Origin: Candidatus Babeliales bacterium | GTDB taxonomy: Bacteria; Babelota; Babeliae; Babelales; Chromulinivoraceae | Direction of reading: 5' to 3' | NCBI GenBank assembly: GCA_018062405.1 | Contig: JAGOSF010000005.1 | Location: 1 to 34,719, forward strand | Length of the DNA stretch: 34,719 nucleotides | Shown here: positions 24,472-33,274 of the stretch, in pieces | Layout: every line of letters starts with the position of its first letter | Position numbering within the stretch: the stretch's first letter is position 1 | The notes under the pieces: model-generated | The model's database searches: none | Told to the model about the DNA's origin: nothing | What the model saw: the letters and a program-made list of their open reading frames with translations, nothing else | Program-made: the position numbers and the translations under genes

Positions 24472-25800
24472 TTAAGACTTTGTTATAGAATGTTGTTCTA
24501 AATACGACAGAATGGCTGTGATAGCAATCCGCTCTTGTTTGCCTGTGTCGCGATCTCTAATCGTAACAGCTTGATCATTTTCTGAATCGAAATCATAGGT
24601 AATACAAAATGGAGTTCCGATTTCATCTTGTCGTCTGTATCGTTTGCCAATTGAACCAGAAACATCAAATTGCATTGATGGAATCGATTTTCTTAATGTT
24701 TTAAATAAAGCGTGCGCAGGTTCTTCTAATTTTTTAACTAATGGAAAAACTGCAACTTTAATTGGAGCTATCGTTGGGTGAAGTTTTAATACAATGCGAG
24801 TTTCGCCATCCATTTGATCTTCATAATAAGCATCAAATAAAACGGTTAAAAATAAACGATCAACACCAACTGAAGTTTCGACAACAACAGGGGTCGAAGA
24901 TGTTTTTGTTTCTTCATCAAAAACAGCAAGATCTTTTCCAGAAAATTTTGAATGTTGTGTAAGATCAAATGTTCCACGATGAGCGATTCCTTCTAATTCT
25001 TTAAATCCAAAAGGAAATTCATATTCAATATCAGTACAGCAAACACTGTAATGAGCTAATTCATCTTTGCCGTGTGGATGGAATCGAATTTTATCCATGT
25101 TCAAGCCGATGTTTTTGTAAAATTCACGGCGTTTTTCAAGCCAGAATGTAAACATATCCATTGATGTAGATTCTTGGCAAAACCATTCTAATTCCATTTG
25201 TTCAAATTCTCGTAATCGAAATAAGAACTGTTTTGGAGTAATTTCATTTCTAAAAGATTTACCAATTTGAGCAACCCCAAAAGGCAGTTTTGCTCGGTTG
25301 GTTGTCATCATATTTTTAAAATTGATAAAAATAGTTTGTGCAGTTTCTGGTCGTAAATAAGCGTGTGATGATCCGTCGCTGACAGCTCCAACTTCTGTTT
25401 TAAACATCAGATTGAAGTTACGAACTTCTGTCCAACTTTTTATACCACAATCAGGACAACATTTATTAATATCAATGCTGCCATCGTCTGCGCGAAAACG
25501 TTTTTTACAGTTTTTGCAATCGATCATAGGGTCATGGAAGTTTTCAACGTGACCAGATGCTTGCCACATTGCAGGAACGCCAAGGAGCGAACCTTCTAGT
25601 GTGTAAATTTCGCCAAGATCATTTTCTATAGATTTTTTCCATGCTTGTTTGATATTTTCACGAAGTAAAAATCCAAGATGTCCAAAGTCATAGACTCCGT
25701 TTAAACCGCCATATATTTCTGCTGTTTGAAAGACAAAACCTTTGCGTTTACACAATGATATGATTTTATCTAATGATGCTGCCGTTGATTTTTGTTCCAT
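24472..25800 (-). CDS. glyS: Glycine--tRNA ligase, single-chain (alpha-2) type
   Basis: This class II synthetase charges tRNA-Gly. The 442-residue protein is the homodimeric type seen in archaea, eukaryotes and some bacteria, not the alpha2-beta2 type. Visible features are YGGLNGVYDFGHLG near the start, and a zinc-like pair (CKNC and CCPDC). Motif 2 appears as FRNEITPKQFLFRLREFEQ and motif 3 as GVDRLFLTVL. Also present are AYLRPETAQ and, at the end, a C-terminal anticodon-binding domain (SIGKRYRRQDEIGTPFC, then VTIRDRDTGKQ). The start follows AAAGG. Confidence 0.96.
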   Translation of the reverse strand: MEQKSTAASLDKIISLCKRKGFVFQTAEIYGGLNGVYDFGHLGFLLRENIKQAWKKSIENDLGEIYTLEGSLLGVPAMWQASGHVENFHDPMIDCKNCKKRFRADDGSIDINKCCPDCGIKSWTEVRNFNLMFKTEVGAVSDGSSHAYLRPETAQTIFINFKNMMTTNRAKLPFGVAQIGKSFRNEITPKQFLFRLREFEQMELEWFCQESTSMDMFTFWLEKRREFYKNIGLNMDKIRFHPHGKDELAHYSVCCTDIEYEFPFGFKELEGIAHRGTFDLTQHSKFSGKDLAVFDEETKTSSTPVVVETSVGVDRLFLTVLFDAYYEDQMDGETRIVLKLHPTIAPIKVAVFPLVKKLEEPAHALFKTLRKSIPSMQFDVSGSIGKRYRRQDEIGTPFCITYDFDSENDQAVTIRDRDTGKQERIAITAILSYLEQHSITKS

Positions 25801-25966
25801 GATTAACCTTTACGTGAAAGTTGAAATCTGAATTTAATTATAAAACCAAAGTATATAACATGTATCAATTTTTGGCTATGGCACTGATAAGATTAGCTGG
25901 TGAAATTCTGTTATTAACGGTATTCTTAATTAAAATAGTGAGAATAAATATAGGTAAAGGGATCAT

Positions 25967-27622
25967 ATGAAATTTACTGAAATAACTTTTGCAACGTTAA
26001 TCTTGGTTGTTTTTTTGTTTTTTGGTACAGCAGCATATTTTTTATATCAAGAACAGCTTGAAACAAAAAATTTATCTATACATTTATCACATAAAATTCA
26101 GGAATTTGAAGAACAAAAAATAGCTACAACGCCATCAATTATTGTTGGGGGTAACTCTTCGACGGTGATTACCACAGCAACATCAGCTCAGTTATGGTCG
26201 AATTTGCAAAAAACAGTTCAAAATACCGTTGTGCAATTGTTTGTACAAAAAGCTTCTTTTAATTTATTAGAGCCTTATAAAGTTCCAGAAGCAGGCGTAC
26301 AGTATGGATCTGGATTTTTTATCAATGAAGAAGGTGAAATTATTACGAATGCTCACGTTGTTAATCAGGCTGCGATGATTCACATGCAAATTCCTTCATT
26401 TGGTAAATATCAGTTCGAAGTTGATTTAGTTGGAATTATGCCAGAAAAAGATTTTGCATTGTTAAAAGTTCGTCCAGAAGGGTTAGCATTAATTCGTGCA
26501 GCGCTTGGTAAAGTTCCTTATTTATCGTTGGGTGATTCTGATATTATGCGTCGTGGCGATGAAGTGATGGCGCTTGGGTATCCACTTGGTCAGCAATCGT
26601 TAAAAAGTACAACTGGTGTGATTAGTGGTCGAGAAGGTGGTATGATTCAGATGAGTGCTCCAATTAATCCAGGAAACTCTGGTGGACCATCGATTAATAC
26701 GCACGGTGAAGTTGTCGGTATTAATACTTCGATGATTCGAGAAGCTCAAAACGTTGGGTATATTATTCAGATTAATGATGTAAAAGTGTTCTTAAAAGAG
26801 TTACGCGTTGAACGGTTAGTGCGTAAACCTTATTTAGGAATTTTACAATCGATGGCAACAGAAGATTTAGTTCGGTCACTTGGTAATCCATTACCTGGTG
26901 GCGTTTACATCGTCGATGTGCTTGCAGATAGCCCATTAAAAGGTAAATTAGAATCTGGTGACATGGTGTATGAAATTAATGGTATTAAAATCGATTTGTA
27001 TGGCGATATGATGGTGCCATGGAGCGAAGATAAGGTATCGACAGCAGAATATGTTGCTCGGTTGACCTTGGGGCAAAATGTTTCATTTGTTGTGTATCGT
27101 AAAGGTGTGCGTAAAACATTTAGTTGTGATTTTGAGCGTAAAAAATTAGCTCCAATTCGCCACATATTCCCAGGGTATGAACCGATAGATTATGAAGTTT
27201 TTGGTGGTTTAGTAGTGATGCAATTATCATTAAATCATATTCCATTGTTATTGGGTTTAGCTTCTGGCCTTGCAAAATATGTTGAAGACAAAAATCAAAC
27301 AGAGCCGATATTGGTGGTAACGCACGTGATGCCAAATTCTCCAGCTCAACGATGCAGATTACAGTTAGTTGGTTCAACATTAAAATTGGTAAATGGTAAG
27401 CCAGTAAAAACGCTTGCAGAATTACGTCAAGCAATTGCTCAAACAGAAGAAATTTTAACGGTAAAAACATCTGATAATGCAATGGTTGCAATCTCGAAAA
27501 AGGATTTATTAGATAATGAAGTTCGCCTTGCTCGTACCTATGCGTACCAGATAGCAGCGGGTATGGAAACATTGATAAAAAAAGAACTTACAAAACAAGG
27601 AAACCTTGGAACTACAAAATAA
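25967..27622 (+). CDS. HtrA/DegP-type trypsin-like serine protease with PDZ domains
   Basis: The 551-residue protein is a periplasmic or membrane-bound quality-control protease. The N-terminal hydrophobic segment (TFATLILVVFLFFGTAAYFL) is followed by charged residues rather than a clear cleavage site, suggesting an anchor. The triad is visible: His130 (TNAHVV), Asp162 (EKDFALLKV) and Ser238 (NPGNSGGP). A first PDZ domain follows from about 285 (PYLGIL, GGVYIVDVLADSPLKG). A second is near the end (VTHVMPNSPAQR, LKLVNGKPV). AAAGG lies before the start. The last 17 bases overlap the next gene, implying coupled translation. Confidence 0.93.
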   Translation: MKFTEITFATLILVVFLFFGTAAYFLYQEQLETKNLSIHLSHKIQEFEEQKIATTPSIIVGGNSSTVITTATSAQLWSNLQKTVQNTVVQLFVQKASFNLLEPYKVPEAGVQYGSGFFINEEGEIITNAHVVNQAAMIHMQIPSFGKYQFEVDLVGIMPEKDFALLKVRPEGLALIRAALGKVPYLSLGDSDIMRRGDEVMALGYPLGQQSLKSTTGVISGREGGMIQMSAPINPGNSGGPSINTHGEVVGINTSMIREAQNVGYIIQINDVKVFLKELRVERLVRKPYLGILQSMATEDLVRSLGNPLPGGVYIVDVLADSPLKGKLESGDMVYEINGIKIDLYGDMMVPWSEDKVSTAEYVARLTLGQNVSFVVYRKGVRKTFSCDFERKKLAPIRHIFPGYEPIDYEVFGGLVVMQLSLNHIPLLLGLASGLAKYVEDKNQTEPILVVTHVMPNSPAQRCRLQLVGSTLKLVNGKPVKTLAELRQAIAQTEEILTVKTSDNAMVAISKKDLLDNEVRLARTYAYQIAAGMETLIKKELTKQGNLGTTK

Positions 27623-28346
27623 TAGAAAAAGATTAGACGTTGTGATTCACGACCGACGTCCAGATTTAAGTCGATCATTAATTCAGTCGTGGATTAAAAG
27701 TGGATTTGTTAGCATAGCTGGAAAAGTGGTCACACGACCAGGAGCTTTGGTTGAAGAAGATGTTGAATTTATTTTACAACATCAAGAACCAAAATTTGTG
27801 AGTCGATCAGGAGCAAAATTAGAACAAGGATTACTCGATTTTAAAATTGATGTAACTGGTTTAACGGTGCTTGATATCGGGCTTTCAACTGGTGGTTTTA
27901 CCGATTGTTTATTACAATATGGAGCAGCAAAAGTTTTTGGTGTTGATGTTGGTACAGGCCAAGTTCATCCAAAAATTGCTCAAGATAGTCGTGTGGTCGT
28001 GATGGAAAAAACTGATGTGAGAAATTGTGTTGGGAAAGTTCCTGTTGTCGATATGATTGTTGTCGATGTTTCATTTATCTCGGTAACGAAGTTTGTCGAT
28101 GTTTTGCGGCAATTATTACAACCAGGTGGTAAACTTGTTGTTTTAATTAAACCACAATTTGAAGGTAATCCGGATGATCTTGCTCGTGGTGGCATTGTTA
28201 AAAATGTTGCGACACGTCAACGAATTGTTCAAGATGTGGTAACTTCTTTGGAATCATATAAATTTGAATTACAAAGTTGTGAAGAATCAGCAACAGTTGG
28301 CGGCGATGGTAATGTAGAATCACTTGGTTATTTTATTAAGAGGTAG
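27606..28346 (+). CDS. TlyA-family S4 and FtsJ-like rRNA methyltransferase
   Basis: TlyA-family enzymes add 2'-O-methyl groups to cytidines in rRNA. The 246-residue protein has an N-terminal S4 RNA-binding domain (KRLDVVIHDRRPDLSRS, with SGFVSIAGKVV). It is followed by SRSGAKLEQGL, the SAM-binding strand VLDIGLSTGGFTDCLL, VDVGTGQVHPK, VVDVSFIS, LIKPQFEG and the end VESLGYF. The pattern Lys-Asp-Lys-Glu across these segments fits the catalytic set. The first start is TTG at 27606, four bases after AAGGA, overlapping htrA by 17 bases. A later ATG would cut into the S4 domain. Confidence 0.93.
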   Translation: MELQNNRKRLDVVIHDRRPDLSRSLIQSWIKSGFVSIAGKVVTRPGALVEEDVEFILQHQEPKFVSRSGAKLEQGLLDFKIDVTGLTVLDIGLSTGGFTDCLLQYGAAKVFGVDVGTGQVHPKIAQDSRVVVMEKTDVRNCVGKVPVVDMIVVDVSFISVTKFVDVLRQLLQPGGKLVVLIKPQFEGNPDDLARGGIVKNVATRQRIVQDVVTSLESYKFELQSCEESATVGGDGNVESLGYFIKR

Positions 28347-28350
28347 TTGG

Positions 28351-28698
28351 ATGAAGCCCACAGCGATTATTATCTGTTTTTTCTTTGTGGCTATGGTTCA
28401 ACTGACTGATCATACAAATCCAAGCGATAAGATTATAACAACGGATATGGTAATAAGGCTTATTGATGAAGTTAGAAATAAAAATTATATAGAAAGACAA
28501 TGTATACATTATTATCTTCATCGCAATTTGAGAAAAGAATTAGGATGTTCAGATAGAGAATCTTTATCGGGCAAGTTGACTCCAGAAAATTGTTCATATG
28601 AGCAGCTTTATAATTCTTATGAAAAATCTATAGAAGATGCCCACGATTGTATGGATAAATGGTTGCCTTGTTTAAAAAGAAGTAAGCGCCAAGAATAA
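28351..28698 (+). CDS. Small secreted cysteine-containing protein
   Basis: I start at ATG 28351, seven bases after AGAGG and five bases after the tlyA stop; an upstream in-frame GTG would overlap tlyA. The 115-residue protein has a signal peptide (TAIIICFFFVAMVQL). The mature part has cysteines at RQCIH, LGCSD, NCSYE, HDCMD and LPCLK, a helix-friendly charged sequence. It seems translated as the last gene of the htrA-tlyA unit. Unknown. Confidence 0.6.
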   Translation: MKPTAIIICFFFVAMVQLTDHTNPSDKIITTDMVIRLIDEVRNKNYIERQCIHYYLHRNLRKELGCSDRESLSGKLTPENCSYEQLYNSYEKSIEDAHDCMDKWLPCLKRSKRQE

Positions 28699-28705
28699 AA
28701 TTTGT

Positions 28706-28728
28706 GATAGAGTTTATTCGACTCTATC
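28706..28728 (+). terminator. Weak hairpin after the secreted-protein gene
   Basis: GATAGAGT (28706-28713) pairs with ACTCTATC (28721-28728) around seven bases. Only two T residues follow, so it may be a weak terminator or a processing hairpin. Confidence 0.4.
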
Positions 28729-28833
28729 TTGGCAAATGAGAAAAGATGCTGTATACTTTATTTTATCGATCGTGATATTCTTATCAGATCATCGAAAAGT
28801 TGCCAAGCAACATCAAATTTTGAAAAATTACGT

Positions 28834-28910
28834 GCGCTCATAGCTCAATTGGATAGAGTACCGGATTTCGAATCCGTCGGTTATAGGTTCGACTCCTATT
28901 GGGCGCACCA
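28834..28910 (+). tRNA. tRNA-Arg (anticodon UCG), attachment site of the integrated element
   Basis: Acceptor strands GCGCTCA and TGGGCGC pair fully, with discriminator A and encoded CCA. The D arm is GCTC/GAGT. The anticodon loop TTTCGAA gives UCG, which reads Arg CGN codons. The first anticodon-stem position is a mismatch (C opposite T). The T arm has GGTTCGACTCC. The last 15 bases are also the end of the recombinase gene on the other strand. Confidence 0.96.
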
Positions 28911-30362
28911 TTTTCGAGTTTTCACAGTTCTCAACACTTCGCTAAACACGGGTTTTAGCTGTACGTCGATGTTTCCGTCTTTGTAAATGCAGTTCGATGT
29001 AAGCATATCAATTACTCTTCTTTTCTTGGCAGTATCTCCCATTTTGAACATTAGGCCTGCATTTTTGACGAGTTCGATGATATATCCTGCATTTTCTAGA
29101 TAATGCACATCAGCTTTTTTAGCTGCAAAAAGTTTAATGTTCAGATTTTCTTGTTCAGTAGACCATTCTTTTGTTTTTGTCTGCCAAAAAGTCTCGCTTA
29201 TTTTCCCATCAAGTTTATCGAGATATGTTTGATCAATTCTCTTTTGCAGTCGTTGAATTTGTTGTTCGAGCTCTAATACCAAAGTGTTGTGGTATTCGAT
29301 TTTGTCTTCAAAGCTCTCACGCAGAGTTTGTAGGATAATCGTTTGAGCTTCTTCTGAAATATGTATCTGATCAAATAATGAGCCAAATACTTCATCAATT
29401 TTTTCTTGTTTAAGATATGTTTTATTACAATCGTGGTCGCCTGAACAATGATAATAAATATATTTCTCTTTCTTAATTTCTGCAGTGAAGTTGCTATTAC
29501 AAGCTCCGCATCTGATTAAATTGGTAAAAGGAAATAACCCTTTTCTTGATTTGCTTTTATTTGGGTTAATCAAAACGTCTTGAACACGTTGAAACATTTC
29601 GTTGCTGATTAATGGTTCATGCGATGCATTTTCATACTTTTTGCTTTTCCAAAAAAAGACACCCGTGTAAAATTCATTCTTTAAAATCGTTTCCATGGTG
29701 CTGGTATAAAAGTTTTTACCGTTGCGATAAACCATGCCCGAATCTATCATAAATCTTTTTAACCTTAACAACGAATAGCTACCGGTGCTGTACAATTCAA
29801 ACATTTGTTGAATAAAGGTCGCAGCTGCAGGATCAACTTTGATAATGCTTTTTCCGTTCTCTCTGACATTGATATAGCCATAAGGTGCTACAGAAGGGTA
29901 AATTCCTTGAGCAGCTTTTTCTAACATGCCTTTTCTAACTTCTTCCGAAAGGTTGTCTACGTAATTTTTAGACATCAAAGCTTTGATTCCGAAGATGAAT
30001 TTTTCGTTAGAGCGAGAATCTTTGCTTAACATCCCACCTTCTTTGATCAAGTGAATTTTAACATCACTGTATTCCATTAAGCGATCGATCAATGCGTAAT
30101 CGGTTATGTTACGTAAAAGTCTATCTGTTTTCTCTACCAATATATGTTTAACGGATGTGTCTTCCGCTAAAAAATTAAGCATTTTGTTAAATTGTGTTCG
30201 TCCTGCTTTTTTTGCAGTTTCAACATCAGTAAATTCTTTGACAATAATAAAACCATTTTTGGTAGCGTATTCTTGCAGAGATTTTAATTGGGCAGAAAGA
30301 GAAAATCCTTCAAGCTGCTGATCTAGCGAGGATACACGGATGTAAGCGCAAACTTTTATCAT
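28896..30362 (-). CDS. Large serine recombinase (integrase)
   Basis: Serine integrases join attP and attB by a 5'-phosphoserine link. The 488-residue protein begins with YIRVSSLDQQLEGFSL, where Ser11 is the likely nucleophile. The catalytic domain continues with the SLSAQLKSL helix and the VEKTDRLLRN active-site segment. The recombinase domain carries PYGYINV and EFYTGVFFW. A zinc ribbon follows (RCGAC, then YHCSGDHDC), then a long coiled coil (about 340-420). The last codons (WCAQ, TAG) lie in the 3' end of tRNA-Arg, so the gene end is part of the attachment site. It lies 12 bases downstream of the small gene at 30375. Confidence 0.93.
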   Translation of the reverse strand: MIKVCAYIRVSSLDQQLEGFSLSAQLKSLQEYATKNGFIIVKEFTDVETAKKAGRTQFNKMLNFLAEDTSVKHILVEKTDRLLRNITDYALIDRLMEYSDVKIHLIKEGGMLSKDSRSNEKFIFGIKALMSKNYVDNLSEEVRKGMLEKAAQGIYPSVAPYGYINVRENGKSIIKVDPAAATFIQQMFELYSTGSYSLLRLKRFMIDSGMVYRNGKNFYTSTMETILKNEFYTGVFFWKSKKYENASHEPLISNEMFQRVQDVLINPNKSKSRKGLFPFTNLIRCGACNSNFTAEIKKEKYIYYHCSGDHDCNKTYLKQEKIDEVFGSLFDQIHISEEAQTIILQTLRESFEDKIEYHNTLVLELEQQIQRLQKRIDQTYLDKLDGKISETFWQTKTKEWSTEQENLNIKLFAAKKADVHYLENAGYIIELVKNAGLMFKMGDTAKKRRVIDMLTSNCIYKDGNIDVQLKPVFSEVLRTVKTRKWCAQ

Positions 30363-30374
30363 GATGGTTATTCG

Positions 30375-30575
30375 TTACTTATGATTGTCTGAAGATCCAA
30401 TTTCTTTTTCATAAAGTAATCGAATTCCTTCACAAAAAAGTGCAGATCTATCTGTTTTGTTCTTATCTCTCATTCTTTTGATGAAAAGTTCATCTAAAAG
30501 TGTTTCAACTTCATCGGGGATATAAATTGTTGTTTTAAGCTTGGTAGTGATTGGTGGAATTTCCATATTTTTCAT
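30375..30575 (-). CDS. Small ribbon-helix-helix-like DNA-binding protein
   Basis: The 66-residue protein has a strand-like TKLKTTIYIPDEV, then two helices (EVETLLDELFI and RSALFCEGIRLLYEKE), the pattern of ribbon-helix-helix regulators. It is upstream of the integrase by 12 bases with its own promoter-like site at 30613. It could control the integrase or element copy state (inference). The assignment relies on predicted pattern only. A later in-frame ATG at 30566 is possible. Confidence 0.6.
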   Translation of the reverse strand: MKNMEIPPITTKLKTTIYIPDEVETLLDELFIKRMRDKNKTDRSALFCEGIRLLYEKEIGSSDNHK

Positions 30576-30612
30576 CTTTAATTTTAATTCTTAGTGTCAA
30601 AATATATTATAT

Positions 30613-30641
30613 AGTATCTCTTAAATTATAGGTGGAGTCAA
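30613..30641 (-). promoter_or_regulatory. Probable promoter of the regulator-integrase operon
   Basis: On the minus strand TTGACT (30641-30636) and GATACT (30618-30613) are separated by 17 bases, 38 bases before the start codon at 30575. The -35 box is near consensus, the -10 box is weaker. Confidence 0.5.
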
Positions 30642-30772
30642 GCCGTTAATTGAATTTTTATAATGTTTTGTAATGCATTATTGCTATAAAATAGTATGAC
30701 CCATTTGAGTATAATCGACTAAATTGATATTATTACAATAAGTAATCATTCTGTTTAAAGAAAGGACGAATA

Positions 30773-31156
30773 ATGAAAAAAATATTTATAGTATTTTTAT
30801 TGTTGATGATGTTTCAAATAAGCGGTAAAACAACAACTAGTTATAGTATTGGGAATTATACATATCATAATGCACCAGAAGGAACTTATACAAGTTATAG
30901 TATAGGTAACTATGACTATGTAAATGGGCCAAATGGATATCATGGAACTGGTTATAGCGTGGGTAATTTTTATTATTACAATGAATCTGATGGTGCTAGA
31001 ACAACAAGTTATGATGTTGGTAATTATACATACCATAATACGGATCGTGGTACATATACAAGCTATAGTATTGGTGACTATGATTATGTAAATGGACCGG
31101 ATGGTTATCATGGAAGTGGTTATAATGTGGGTAATTTTTATTATTATAATGATTAA
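30773..31156 (+). CDS. Secreted tandem-repeat protein (SYSIGNY repeats)
   Basis: The 127-residue protein has a signal peptide (KKIFIVFLLLMMFQISG). Six tandem units of about 17-20 residues follow, each built as (S/G)Y(S/D/N)(I/V)G(N/D)(Y/F)xYxN, then a Gly-rich turn. Units 1-3 repeat as 4-6, so an older block of about 57 residues was doubled. The alternating Tyr and turns suggest a beta-solenoid-like surface protein. Similar SxxIGxFxxxN repeats occur in small bacterial proteins of unknown function. AAAGGA precedes the start. Confidence 0.75.
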   Translation: MKKIFIVFLLLMMFQISGKTTTSYSIGNYTYHNAPEGTYTSYSIGNYDYVNGPNGYHGTGYSVGNFYYYNESDGARTTSYDVGNYTYHNTDRGTYTSYSIGDYDYVNGPDGYHGSGYNVGNFYYYND

Positions 31157-31247
31157 AAAAGTTGAGAAATAGAACACAAAATATGCAGGCATTAAGAGAT
31201 AAATTTTTTCTTAGTGTTTATTTAATTTTTAAAATTAGGATATCACG

Positions 31248-32378
31248 ATGAATAATTTAATAAAATTTATAATTAGCATTGTAACTCTTGTTGGACTAGT
31301 CAAATTATGGAATACTTCAACTATAAAAGAATTGAGATATCGCCAAAAGGCTCGAGGTTCATGGAGATTACTGCGGACTATATTCCCTATAACTACTGAG
31401 TTAATAGAGGTTGTTTTTACTACTTATATCATAGTGCAATTGCTATTATTTTTATTTCCCCGTATAACAAATATTGTTTATATTATTTTAGCTATAATTA
31501 TTACATTGATCGTATTATTTGAAGTATTGAGAATGATCAATTATTTTTTTATACAAAAATTAAAACAACCTCTATATCCTATTATTGGTATTCCCAATAA
31601 AGATAATATTATAGTGTTGTTAGCGTTATTTAAGATTCGTTGCTTAGAAGTTAGTAGAATGTATCATAAAATTCGTGACAAACAAAAAGAAGTTAAAGAT
31701 GGAAACTGGGTTGAATTATTTCTTGTTGATTATTTTGATAATTACACAAATGTTTATCAACGCTATGACTATGATTCAGAAAGAATTGATCAACAGCGAA
31801 AACAAAATAAAGAAGTAATATTAGATTTATTAGAAACCAATTTTTCTTTTTCTCAATATTATGAAGAGACTCATAAACTTGAAAAATTAATGATTGCTAT
31901 GACGCTAGAGTGGAAGATTTATGAAATTCAAGTTTTACATGCAATGCGAACATATGGTTTAATAGATAGTACGATTCTAGCTCTAATTCAAGAATATGAA
32001 ACATTTTATTCTAGATCTAGTGCTATATTCATTCACGATAATGCAATTTGTGAAAATTTCATGTCTAAAACATTTCGGTCGCAGATTGCTATTAATGCTA
32101 TTTGGGATGACATAATATTATCTTTTCGATCAGCTTTAATGTTTTTAAAATTAAAGGGAGATAGTTTAGATTTTGATATTGAAGAAATGATCAAAAATAT
32201 TGATACTTTATGTGAATTACAAGATAAATACACTTTATTTGAAGTAATGACTCAAAAAAATTTAAAATTTCATAAAACGTCTGATAGTTATAAAAAGCAT
32301 CCTATATCAAAAGAACAAATTTTCTGGATTGAAAGTCAGTTTGAAGATAAGAATCCACTTTGGGATATTAGGGGTTAA
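31248..32378 (+). CDS. Membrane protein with three N-terminal helices, unknown
   Basis: The 376-residue protein has hydrophobic segments at about 5-20 (FIISIVTLVGLVKL), 50-70 (VVFTTYIIVQLLLFLF) and 75-100 (IVYIILAIIITLIVLF). A soluble helical domain of about 250 residues follows, probably in the cytoplasm. AGGA is seven bases before the start. The domain has no motif I can name. It lies between exported protein genes on the element. Confidence 0.6.
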   Translation: MNNLIKFIISIVTLVGLVKLWNTSTIKELRYRQKARGSWRLLRTIFPITTELIEVVFTTYIIVQLLLFLFPRITNIVYIILAIIITLIVLFEVLRMINYFFIQKLKQPLYPIIGIPNKDNIIVLLALFKIRCLEVSRMYHKIRDKQKEVKDGNWVELFLVDYFDNYTNVYQRYDYDSERIDQQRKQNKEVILDLLETNFSFSQYYEETHKLEKLMIAMTLEWKIYEIQVLHAMRTYGLIDSTILALIQEYETFYSRSSAIFIHDNAICENFMSKTFRSQIAINAIWDDIILSFRSALMFLKLKGDSLDFDIEEMIKNIDTLCELQDKYTLFEVMTQKNLKFHKTSDSYKKHPISKEQIFWIESQFEDKNPLWDIRG

Positions 32379-32582
32379 CTTTTTCATTAAATTTAAAATT
32401 AGACGTAAGTATAGTTGATTATTTAATTATAATCTCATTTTTCATTTACCAGATAAATTTGCTGTTAAATAGAAGATATAAATTATTAGCAAATGCAAAA
32501 GTAAGGCTTTTGACAAAATGCTTATAAAATCGATAATTATGATAAGATGTAGTGATGTTTTTATATCAATAAGGCTAAAAAT

Positions 32583-32807
32583 ATGAATAAGTTTTTTATG
32601 AAATCTATAACTATGTTATCTATAATTGTATTTGGATTATTGTCATCAGATTTATATGCAAAAAAATCCTATCAACAAAAGTCTATCTATCAAGGATATG
32701 GCAAAGTTAGTAAAGTAACTGGTAAAATTAAGACCAAAAGCGTTAAAGGTCATTTTAAACCAAGTAATGGTTATAAATATGTAAATTCATATTCTAAAAG
32801 TAGGTAG
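32583..32807 (+). CDS. Small secreted basic protein
   Basis: The 74-residue protein has a signal peptide (TMLSIIVFGLLSSDLYA). The mature part is Lys-rich (pI high) with VSKVTGKIK, GHFKPSNGYKYVNSYSKS. The end resembles a short secreted motif, G-x-(Y/F)-x-x-x-(D/N)G-x-(Y/K)YV-x-x-(H/Y)-x-(R/K)S, found in small phage and bacterial proteins of unknown role. AAGG precedes the start. The next gene follows by nine bases. Confidence 0.65.
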   Translation: MNKFFMKSITMLSIIVFGLLSSDLYAKKSYQQKSIYQGYGKVSKVTGKIKTKSVKGHFKPSNGYKYVNSYSKSR

Positions 32808-32816
32808 TAAACTAAA

Positions 32817-33236
32817 ATGATACAAAGAAATTGGATAGTAGGAATAGGTATTATATTATGTGCTGTTATTTTGTATCAATGGAAAAAAACAAGCATACTT
32901 TGTTCTGAATCTGAATATCATGATGCAGTATCCGTATATGTGAAAGCTTACAATTTAGAACAAGCAGCTTTTGAGTTAGATAAAATTATAAATATAGCTT
33001 ACAAAGAATATTTAGATGTTAATGAAATAATTCATTTAATGAAATTAAAAATATCTGAAAATAAAAGTGATGCAGCTATATTTTTAAGAAAAATTTTAAA
33101 AAGATCACAATCGACTGATTCTGTGCAAGATTTTATTAATGCTTTAGAAGATGCTATAGATGATATAGATAAGCAGATTGAAAAATTAGGAGCAGTTGAT
33201 TTACATACGTTATTAGTTATGAGTACGTATCATTAA
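32817..33236 (+). CDS. Single-pass membrane protein, helical, unknown
   Basis: The 139-residue protein has an N-terminal anchor (WIVGIGIILCAVILYQW) and a helical, charged remainder (AVSVYVKAYNLEQAAFELD, then NALEDAIDDIDKQIEKL). It follows the small secreted gene by nine bases, suggesting one transcript. No family is recognised. Confidence 0.6.
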   Translation: MIQRNWIVGIGIILCAVILYQWKKTSILCSESEYHDAVSVYVKAYNLEQAAFELDKIINIAYKEYLDVNEIIHLMKLKISENKSDAAIFLRKILKRSQSTDSVQDFINALEDAIDDIDKQIEKLGAVDLHTLLVMSTYH

Positions 33237-33274
33237 TAAACGATTTCCTAGCTATTTCGGTTCTGGAGACACCT

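Noticed and set aside
27120..27572. A 150-residue minus-strand frame
   Set aside because: It is antisense to the PDZ region of the HtrA gene; its sequence has no plausible motif.
28729..28986. An 85-residue plus-strand frame
   Set aside because: It runs through the whole tRNA-Arg gene and into the recombinase end; it has no ribosome binding site and no independent support.
30375..30575. Antitoxin of a toxin-antitoxin pair
   Set aside because: The ribbon-helix-helix-like gene is followed by the integrase and not by a small toxin gene.
30842..31153. Possible CRISPR-like tandem repeats
   Set aside because: The repeats are in frame with coding units, differ by codons and have no spacers.
30797..31192. 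A 131-residue minus-strand frame with Ile/Thr-rich repeats
   Set aside because: It mirrors the coding repeats of the secreted protein on the plus strand.
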